DNA of 64,000 nucleotides, from positions 496,001 through 560,000 of the forward strand of contig CAVPGJ010000005.1 of assembly GCA_963704005.1 (NCBI GenBank). The letters are read 5' to 3'. This DNA comes from AC-32 sp963704005 (GTDB taxonomy: Bacteria; Actinomycetota; Thermoleophilia; Gaiellales; Gaiellaceae). Below, piece by piece: positions 57,937-64,000 of the stretch. The stretch's first letter is position 1. The number at the start of each line of letters is the position of its first letter. A program made the translations under genes and the position numbers. Below the pieces are notes generated by a model, which worked only from the letters and a program-made list of their open reading frames with translations, had not been told where the DNA came from and did not search any database.

Positions 57937-60900
57937 ATGACGAAATCACGCACCAGCGTCCTGACGGGGATCTTCCTCGTCGCGGGAGCGCTGACTCTGT
58001 TTCTGGTCCTGCTGACCGCAAGGTCGTCGGGCACCGGGGTCTTCACGCCGAAGTCCGGTGCCGCGGGCGATTCCGCGGAGGCAGCGGCCGGTCTCGGGCC
58101 GACGAGCTTCGAGGCCTACCTGTCCGCCGAGCGCACGTATCCGGCGACGGTGATCCCGCCGTCGGTCGTCGCGCGTGCCAAGGCGACGTTCGGACGAATC
58201 GCGAAGAGGGACGCGCGCCTGATGCGCGTGCACGGCCGGTCCTTCCTCGGCACCAGCACGTGGAAGCTGCTCGGCCCGCGCCAGCACGCGAGCCAGCCGG
58301 GCGTGACGTCGTTCTCCGGAGCGACGAACGACACGGCCAGCCGGGTCACCGCGATGCTGATCGACCCGAAGTGCTCGTGGAAGAAATGCCGGCTCTGGGT
58401 TGGCGTGTCCGGCGGCGGCGTCTGGCTCACCACCAACGGCCTGGCCGCGACGCCGACGTGGAGGCAGAGGAGCCCGGCGAGCTTCGACCAGAACTCGGTC
58501 GGGGCGCTGACGCTCGACCCGACCGACAAGCAGCACAACACCATCTACCTCGGCACCGGCGAGGGCAACCGCTGCTCGTCCGGCTGCGAGGCCGGCGTCG
58601 GCATCTACAAGTCGACCGACGGCGGCAAGCACTGGGCGAAGCTCGCGGACTCGTGCGTGAGCAACGCGACGTACAGCTGCGCGAACCCCGGCAAGGACTC
58701 GTTCCTCGGCCGCGGGATCAACGGGATCGTCGTCGACCCGACGAACAAGCACCACCTCTTCGTCGGCTCGGCGCAGGCCGTCCGCGGCCTCTCGCACGTG
58801 ATCGGCAACGGCGGTACGACTCGCCTCGAGCCCGGCGCCAACTCGCCTGGCGTGTACGAGTCGACCGACGGCGGAGCGACGTTCACCGAGGTCTGGAACG
58901 GCAACGACCCGAACTCGTTCGGCGTCACCAACGTCGGACTCGACCCGCTCGACTCGAACGTCGTCTACGCGTCGGCGTTCGACCAGGGTCTCTGGCGGCG
59001 CGACGCAGGCGCTCCGTCGACGGGCTTCAACCAGGTCTTCGCCCCGCAGTTCCCCGGCGGCGGCACCGACCGGGTGGAGTTCGCGCCGACGGTCAAGAAC
59101 GGGCACACACGCATCTACCTGACCGAGGGCACGGCCAACGGCGGCGGCATCTCGGCGGCGACCGCGTCGACCTTCTGGCGTGTCGACGACGCCAACCAGC
59201 CGGCCGCAACGCTGCTCGCGTCCGAGGCCGCAGGCTCGACGCCCCCGCCGGATACGACCACCTACCCGACCGTCTACACCGGTTGGCAGTTGCTGACGTC
59301 GCATGCCACGGGTAGCCCGTACTTCGCACCGGACGACTTCTGCACGGGCCAGTGCTGGTACGACGAGCTCCTCTACACCCCGAAGGGGCTGCCGGACACC
59401 GTCTACCTCGGAGGCTCGATGGAGTACGGCGAGCAGCCCTGCGACACCAAGGGCGTCGGCTGCGGCAACGGCCGCTCCAACGGCCGGGCCGTTCTTTACT
59501 CGACGACCGCGGGCGACCCGGACGGCGCGAACAACAGCCGCACGTTCACCGACCTCACGTACGACGCGCAGGACACCACGGCACCCTGGTGCGCCTTCGC
59601 CCCGTACTTCCCGCAGGGCTGCCTGCATGCTCCGAACGGGATCCACCCCGACCAGCATGCGATCGTGATCAACCCGAACAATCCGACCCAGATCTTCGAG
59701 GGCTCGGACGGCGGCGTGATCCGCACGGACGGAACGTTCTCCGACCTGTCGTCCCAGTGCGACAGCCCGTTCCGCAACGGCGGCGGGCCGCTGCCGACGA
59801 CATCGGGGAGCTACACGGCGTGCAGGCGACTGCTGTCGCGGGCTCCGACGTCTCTGGTCCACATCGACAAGAAGCTGGGCAGCACGCTGCAGTTCATCAA
59901 CGTGGCCATCGCCCCGTTCAGCAAGTGCCAGGTGCTGGGCGGAACGCAGGACAACGGCACCTGGTCGAACCTGAGCAAGTGCGACAACGACACGTTCACT
60001 CAGGTGATCTACGGCGACGGCGGCAACGCGGTCTTCGACGCGACGCAGCCGACGTGGATGGCCAACGAGTACACCGGCGGCTTCGGTGACTCGAACTTCG
60101 AGAACGGCAACCCCGAGAAGTGGGTGATCGCGACGGCTCCGCTCGTGAACAGCGGCGAAGGCCCCGCGTTCTACTGGCCGCAGGTCGGCGACCCGAACCC
60201 GTCGCCGGGTACCCACCCGATCTACGAGGGCGGGAAGCACGTCTGGCGCACCTGGGCCTTCGGCGCCGGCACGCCCGGCCACGTCCCGCAGGACACGACC
60301 CCGAACATCGCCGGCTACGAGGCGAACTGTCCGGAGTTCGTGATCTCGGGCGCCGCCGCCGCGTGCGGCGACTACCGGCCGCTCGGCGGCCCGATGTGCA
60401 CGGCCGCGACGCCGTGCTCAGGCGAGGCGGGCGATCTGACCAGTGCGCTCTACGGGTCGGACCGCAGCGGCGGGACGATCTCGTGGATGGCCCGCGACGG
60501 TGCCGACCACGGCACGATGTGGGTGGCGACGTCGGCCGGTCGGATCTTCGTGACGCACAACGCGGACGCGATCGATCCGGCCACGGTCTCGTGGCTGCGG
60601 ATCGACAACTCGGCAACGGGCGGCTCGCCGACCCGCTTCCCGAGCGGGATCACCGTCGACCCGTCCAACTCGAATCACGCCTGGGTCTCGTACTCCGGCT
60701 ACAACGCCGCCACTCCGACGACGCCGGGTCACGTGTTCAGCGTGACGTCGACCGGCACCACCGGAGGCGGCACGTTCACGAACCTGAACGTCGAGAGCGG
60801 CTCGTCGGCCTACCCGACGCCGTTCTCCGACGGCGACCTGCCCGTCAGCGACGTCGTCCGTGACGATTCGACCCACACGCTCTACGTGGGCACGGACTTC

Positions 60901-61092
60901 GGCGTCCTGCGGGGCGACAACGACGGAGCGAGCTGGCACGTCACGACGGGCATGCCTCGCTACGAGGTCATGCACCTCGAGATCCAGCCCTCCAGCCGCG
61001 TCCCGACGTGTGCGAAGAAGGGACCGTGTGAGCGCCTGCTCTACGCGGCAACCCATTCCCAGGGCATCTGGGTGATGAAGCTGCCCCACTAG
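57937..61092 (+). CDS. Large secreted BNR/sortilin-like propeller protein
   Basis: A protein of about 1,051 aa if started at ATG 57937, preceded by GAGAGGGGAGAGG. It has an N-terminal signal or anchor helix (TGIFLVAGALTLFLVLLTAR). The body shows repeated propeller blades with Asp-box-like motifs (KSTDGGKHW, ESTDGGATF, EGSDGGVIR, GDNDGASWH) and VGVSGGGVWLTTNG, as in VPS10/sortilin-like and glycosidase-type propellers. About 20 cysteines suggest disulfides. No catalytic site is assigned. It ends at a bidirectional hairpin terminator, convergent with lipA. Confidence 0.78.
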   Translation: MTKSRTSVLTGIFLVAGALTLFLVLLTARSSGTGVFTPKSGAAGDSAEAAAGLGPTSFEAYLSAERTYPATVIPPSVVARAKATFGRIAKRDARLMRVHGRSFLGTSTWKLLGPRQHASQPGVTSFSGATNDTASRVTAMLIDPKCSWKKCRLWVGVSGGGVWLTTNGLAATPTWRQRSPASFDQNSVGALTLDPTDKQHNTIYLGTGEGNRCSSGCEAGVGIYKSTDGGKHWAKLADSCVSNATYSCANPGKDSFLGRGINGIVVDPTNKHHLFVGSAQAVRGLSHVIGNGGTTRLEPGANSPGVYESTDGGATFTEVWNGNDPNSFGVTNVGLDPLDSNVVYASAFDQGLWRRDAGAPSTGFNQVFAPQFPGGGTDRVEFAPTVKNGHTRIYLTEGTANGGGISAATASTFWRVDDANQPAATLLASEAAGSTPPPDTTTYPTVYTGWQLLTSHATGSPYFAPDDFCTGQCWYDELLYTPKGLPDTVYLGGSMEYGEQPCDTKGVGCGNGRSNGRAVLYSTTAGDPDGANNSRTFTDLTYDAQDTTAPWCAFAPYFPQGCLHAPNGIHPDQHAIVINPNNPTQIFEGSDGGVIRTDGTFSDLSSQCDSPFRNGGGPLPTTSGSYTACRRLLSRAPTSLVHIDKKLGSTLQFINVAIAPFSKCQVLGGTQDNGTWSNLSKCDNDTFTQVIYGDGGNAVFDATQPTWMANEYTGGFGDSNFENGNPEKWVIATAPLVNSGEGPAFYWPQVGDPNPSPGTHPIYEGGKHVWRTWAFGAGTPGHVPQDTTPNIAGYEANCPEFVISGAAAACGDYRPLGGPMCTAATPCSGEAGDLTSALYGSDRSGGTISWMARDGADHGTMWVATSAGRIFVTHNADAIDPATVSWLRIDNSATGGSPTRFPSGITVDPSNSNHAWVSYSGYNAATPTTPGHVFSVTSTGTTGGGTFTNLNVESGSSAYPTPFSDGDLPVSDVVRDDSTHTLYVGTDFGVLRGDNDGASWHVTTGMPRYEVMHLEIQPSSRVPTCAKKGPCERLLYAATHSQGIWVMKLPH

Positions 61093-61119
61093 CACGCGGG
61101 CCCGCACCAAAATGGCGAA

Positions 61120-61149
61120 GACGAGGGCCGCCCCCGGGCGGCCCTCGTC
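61120..61149. terminator. Bidirectional hairpin terminator
   Basis: A 13-bp perfect stem GACGAGGGCCGCC / GGCGGCCCTCGTC with loop CCCG lies between the convergent BNR gene and lipA. Confidence 0.7.
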
Positions 61150-61160
61150 GCGTTCTCGTT

Positions 61161-62081
61161 CTAGTACGCGACGGCGCCGCGGCCGGTGGCCGCGGCGTGA
61201 CGCTGCTCGTCGGCGCGGTATGAGCTGCGAACCAGCGGTCCCGAGAACACCGAGCCGAAGCCGAGCGCCTCGCCCTGCTCGCGGAACCAGCGGAACTCGG
61301 CCGGGTGCACCCAGCGGTCGATCGTGGCGTGCTTGGCGCTCGGCTGCAGGTACTGGCCGATGGTGACCACGTCGACGCCGTTTGCGCGCAGGTCGCGCAT
61401 CGTCTCGACGACCTCGTCGTTGGTCTCGCCCAGTCCGACGATGATCCCGGACTTGGTCAGCACCGGGTAGCCGGCGATCTCCTTCGCCCGGGCGAGCAGC
61501 CAGAGCGCCTTGTCGTAGCTCGCCTTCGCGCCGCGCATGCGCGCATGCAGCCGGCGAACGGTCTCGATGTTGTGGTTGAAGACGTCGGGCCGCTCGGCGA
61601 GCACGGTCTGGAGCGCCTCTTCCTCGCAGCCGAGAAAGTCGGGCGTCAGCACCTCGATCGTCGCCTCGGGAACCTTGTGCTTCAGTGCCCGGATCGTGGC
61701 CGCGTAGTGGCCGGCGCCGCGGTCCTCGAGATCGTCCCGGTCGACGGACGTGACCACGACGTGGCGCAGGCCCATCTTCTCGGCGGTTGCCGCGAGGCGC
61801 AGCGGCTCGAGCGGGTCGGGCGGCCCATCCGGCTTGCCCGAGTGGACGTAGCAGTAGCGGCAGGCGCGCGTGCAGGTCTCGCCGAGGATCTGGAAGGTCG
61901 CCGTCCCACGCCCCCAGCACTCGGCGATGTTCGGACAGCGCGCCTCCTCGCAGATCGTGTTCAGGCTCGCGCCGTGGATCAGCTTGCGGACGTCGAAGTA
62001 GCGCGAGTCCGGGCTCGGTGCGCGGACCTTCATCCACTCCGGTCGCCGCGGCCGCTCCGCGACGGGCAACGAGCGCTCCAT
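61161..62081 (-). CDS. lipA: Lipoyl synthase
   Basis: A radical-SAM enzyme of 306 aa that inserts two sulfurs into protein-bound octanoyl groups to make lipoate for 2-oxoacid dehydrogenases and GcvH. The auxiliary cluster motif is CEEARCPNIAEC, the radical-SAM motif CTRACRYC and the serine ligand RSSY near the C-terminus; VVVTSVDRDDLEDRGAGHYA is also typical. ATG 62081 has TAGACT seven nt upstream. Confidence 0.96.
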   Translation of the reverse strand: MERSLPVAERPRRPEWMKVRAPSPDSRYFDVRKLIHGASLNTICEEARCPNIAECWGRGTATFQILGETCTRACRYCYVHSGKPDGPPDPLEPLRLAATAEKMGLRHVVVTSVDRDDLEDRGAGHYAATIRALKHKVPEATIEVLTPDFLGCEEEALQTVLAERPDVFNHNIETVRRLHARMRGAKASYDKALWLLARAKEIAGYPVLTKSGIIVGLGETNDEVVETMRDLRANGVDVVTIGQYLQPSAKHATIDRWVHPAEFRWFREQGEALGFGSVFSGPLVRSSYRADEQRHAAATGRGAVAY

Positions 62082-62088
62082 GGCCCGG

Positions 62089-62094
62089 AGTCTA
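62089..62094 (-). promoter_or_regulatory. -10 element TAGACT for lipA
   Basis: TAGACT on the minus strand ends 7 nt before ATG 62081. Confidence 0.5.
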
Positions 62095-62108
62095 GAGACG
62101 CGTGTGGT

Positions 62109-62747
62109 CTAGCGGTCTTTCCAGGGATCCAGATAGACGTCGTCGATCTGGTAGGCGGCGCGGGCGCCGACCGGCGTGAAGCGGAAGGCGACCGCCTTCG
62201 TCCCGAGCAGGCTCGTCACGTTGCAGAGCAGGAGCTGGAGCCGCAGCGACGGTGTCCATGAGCTTGCGGAGCTGACGGTGCCGCCGTCGAGAATCGTCAG
62301 CAGGCCACCGAGCACGCTCGGCACGATCACCTGCACGTGCAGTGCGCCGGACGAGGAGCCAACGTTTCGCATCAGGAAGCGCAGGTGCCAGTCGCCGAGC
62401 GCGAAGCAGACCGTGCCGCTGTAGGCCGAGCTGCCGGCCGGGAGCAGGAGCGAATGGCTGTCGGTCGTGTCGCCGGCGACGTAGAACGGCTCGTTGCCCG
62501 AGACGACGCGCGCGCCGCCCGCGAGCGCCCACGCCGTTGCGCCGCTCTCGAAGCCGCCGTTCAGCAGGCGCGCGTAGGAGGCGGAGTCCCCCCACGCGGC
62601 GAAGGGTTGCGTCGGGCTCGAGTCGCAATACGAGGCGGAGCCGGTGCCGATCAGCCCGGCCTTCGCCGTCGAGCTCAAAGCCAGCGCCGCGATGATCGCT
62701 ACGCCGAAGACGATCCGCATTCCCAAACGCGCCACAGTTGCCGCCAC
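62109..62747 (-). CDS. Secreted protein with carbohydrate-binding-like domain
   Basis: An exported protein of about 212 aa. The signal peptide is MRIVFGVAIIAALALSSTAK. The mature part reads NGGFESGATAWALAGGARVV and later YQIDDVYLDP, the pattern of jelly-roll carbohydrate-binding or domain-like modules. No enzyme motif. GTG 62747 follows GGAGGG; ATG 62759 and ATG 62720 (the signal-peptide Met) are alternatives. It is divergent from the HD-GYP gene across a region of strong hairpins. Confidence 0.65.
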   Translation of the reverse strand: MAATVARLGMRIVFGVAIIAALALSSTAKAGLIGTGSASYCDSSPTQPFAAWGDSASYARLLNGGFESGATAWALAGGARVVSGNEPFYVAGDTTDSHSLLLPAGSSAYSGTVCFALGDWHLRFLMRNVGSSSGALHVQVIVPSVLGGLLTILDGGTVSSASSWTPSLRLQLLLCNVTSLLGTKAVAFRFTPVGARAAYQIDDVYLDPWKDR

Positions 62748-62802
62748 GCCGCCCTCCATTGCCGAAGTTCTCTCACTCTCGCCGCGGCCCGGCCGGCTGC
62801 AT

Positions 62803-62861
62803 CACCCGAACGGGTGCTTCGGCCGCGTCCCCATCCCTCGATCGAGGGAACCAAGTGGTTC
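62803..62861. promoter_or_regulatory. Cluster of three perfect hairpins between divergent genes
   Basis: CACCCG AA CGGGTG (62803-62816), the palindrome CCCTCGATCGAGGG (62835-62848) and GAACCA AG TGGTTC (62848-62861) follow one another. Read on the minus strand, GGGGACGC lies between the first two, then an internal-loop stem, in the 5' leader of the secreted protein gene. It may be a structured cis-regulatory RNA; the class is not identified. Confidence 0.5.
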
Positions 62862-62886
62862 TTGTCGGGTCGATCTTCTTCTGGCG

Positions 62887-64000
62887 ATGTCGACTGCGGC
62901 CAGCAGCCCTCCCAGTTCGCTGGTACTCGATCCTGACGAACAGCGCGTAATCGAGGAGTCACGCGTGCGGCGGCTTCAGCGCCTGGCCCGGCGGGAGCTC
63001 TGGTCGCTGGGCGCCTTCACGGCCGCCTTCGTGGCCGGCGCCACGGCGCTTGCCGTCTACCTCCCTTCGGAGCGGGCTCCAGGGGTGGCCACCGTCCTGA
63101 TCCTGATTGCCGCGTACGCAACGGCATTCAGGCTTGACTTCGAGATCGCGAGCGGCACGGCGGTGCCGACGGAGCTGATCCTCGTCCCGATGCTCTTCCT
63201 GCTGCCGAGCGGCTCCGTGCCTTTGGCGGTCGCCGGCGGAATCCTCCTCGGCAGCTCGCTCGAGTGCCTGCGTGGGGAGCTGCACCTCGAACGGCTCGTG
63301 CTGCGCGTCCTGAACGCGTCGTACGCAATCGGGCCGGCGCTGGTCCTCGGCCTCGCCGGGGAGTCGGCGCCCGATCTCAGCCGCTGGCCGCTCTATCTCG
63401 CCGCTCTCGCAGCGCAGTTCGCGCTCGACTTCGCGGTGACGGCCGTCAGGCAATGGATCACGCTGGGCGTTCCGCCGCGGATCCACCTGCGCGCGATGAC
63501 CTCGGTATACGTGATCGACGCCGGGCTGGCGCCTGTCGGTCTCGCGGTTGCGTTTGCCAGCACGAGCTCCCCGGCCGGCGTGCTGCTGGCGATGCCGCTG
63601 ATCGCGCTGCTCGGCGTCTTCGCGCGCGAACGGCGGGTGCGGATCGACCACGAGCTCGAGCTTCGCGACGCCTACCGAGGCACGGCGTTCCTGCTCGGCG
63701 ACGTCGTCGAGGCGGACGACTCCTACACGGGGATCCACAGCCGCGAGGTGGTGGAGCTGACGCTGCGCGTCGGCGACGTCCTCGGGCTCTCTGCACGCGA
63801 GCGACGTGACGCCGAGATCGCGGCACTGCTGCACGACGTCGGCAAGGTGCGCGTTCCGAAGTCGATCATCAACAAGCCTGGGCCGCTGACGCCCGAGGAG
63901 CGGGCCGTGGTGGAGCGGCACACGATCGAGGGCGAACGGCTGCTCCTGCGCGTCGGGGGGCTGCTCGGGGAGATCGGCCGCGTCGTCCGCTCGTGCCACG
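62887..64000 (+). CDS. Membrane-anchored HD-GYP domain protein (3' end missing)
   Basis: A hydrophilic N-terminus (ATG 62887, DPDEQRVIEESRVRRLQRLA) is followed by about seven or eight membrane helices (residues about 45-250). A cytoplasmic HD-GYP domain begins near residue 265: GIHSREVVELTLRVGDVLGL, ALLHDVGKVRVPKSIINKPG, PLTPEE. The HD pair is present; the distal GYP-type residues lie beyond the window's end (last residues VRSCH). HD-GYP domains usually hydrolyse cyclic di-GMP. GTG 62965, with GAGGAG upstream, is an alternative start. Confidence 0.83.
   Translation, partial: MSTAASSPPSSLVLDPDEQRVIEESRVRRLQRLARRELWSLGAFTAAFVAGATALAVYLPSERAPGVATVLILIAAYATAFRLDFEIASGTAVPTELILVPMLFLLPSGSVPLAVAGGILLGSSLECLRGELHLERLVLRVLNASYAIGPALVLGLAGESAPDLSRWPLYLAALAAQFALDFAVTAVRQWITLGVPPRIHLRAMTSVYVIDAGLAPVGLAVAFASTSSPAGVLLAMPLIALLGVFARERRVRIDHELELRDAYRGTAFLLGDVVEADDSYTGIHSREVVELTLRVGDVLGLSARERRDAEIAALLHDVGKVRVPKSIINKPGPLTPEERAVVERHTIEGERLLLRVGGLLGEIGRVVRSCH

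Overview
This window is GC-rich, gene-dense chromosomal DNA, probably from an actinobacterium of the Thermoleophilia type (Gaiellales/Solirubrobacterales-like). The inference rests on four things: GC-rich coding, a mycothiol-type arsenate reductase, many promoters that place transcription starts on the start codon (leaderless mRNAs), and a Ccm (system I) cytochrome c maturation set next to heme genes, which is uncommon in actinobacteria outside this group. No phage, insertion sequence, CRISPR array or rRNA is visible; there is one tRNA.

Layout. 1-4.9 kb: homocysteine methyltransferase fragment, ccmF, ccmC, ccmD-like, hemC, hemD (heme synthesis and delivery to c-type cytochromes). 5-8 kb: SAM hydrolase, methyltransferase, tRNA-Phe, a receiver-only response regulator, arginase. 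8-13.8 kb: alpha/beta hydrolase, a fused EtfB-EtfA, a phosphoesterase, OsmC, RarA, tryptophan dioxygenase. 13.9-20.6 kb: M20 peptidase, YqhQ/DUF1385, NAD salvage pair (nicotinate phosphoribosyltransferase and nicotinamidase), O-methyltransferase, short FtsH-like protease, methylmalonyl-CoA epimerase. 20.7-25.4 kb: short YchF-like ATPase, a tiny Cys-Asp repeat peptide beside arsR-arsC, YhaM-like nuclease, DUF1015, inositol-phosphatase family. 25.4-34.3 kb: beta-propeller protein, TetR, lipoprotein, ABC ATPase and convergent permease, Mrp/ApbC, Ldh2-family protein, cupin/TPR, DUF1028, metallo-beta-lactamase fold.

34.4-48.9 kb is a complete 14-gene nuoA-N operon on the minus strand (proton-pumping NADH dehydrogenase). 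49-53.4 kb holds an IscA-like protein, a small membrane protein, a ferredoxin-NADP reductase, a zinc-ribbon protein, class II fumarase and a lipoprotein. 53.4-61.1 kb is a block of large secreted proteins (two BNR/sialidase-fold proteins flanking a subtilisin-like protease). 61.1-64 kb: lipA, a secreted protein, and the start of a membrane HD-GYP protein.

Three sequence-level patterns run across the window. (1) A roughly 75-100 bp intergenic repeat occurs 12 times; in six copies its first bases TGA are the stop codon of the upstream gene, and in two more TAG stands at that place. Three copies interrupt the nuo operon. (2) About 20 genes have a TANNNT hexamer 6-9 nt before the start codon. (3) Four housekeeping genes each contain one extra base that splits the reading frame, and several genes (nuoC, nuoI, DUF1028) lack a standard start codon where homology begins. 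Either the sequence has small errors or these genes are unusual; raw reads would decide.
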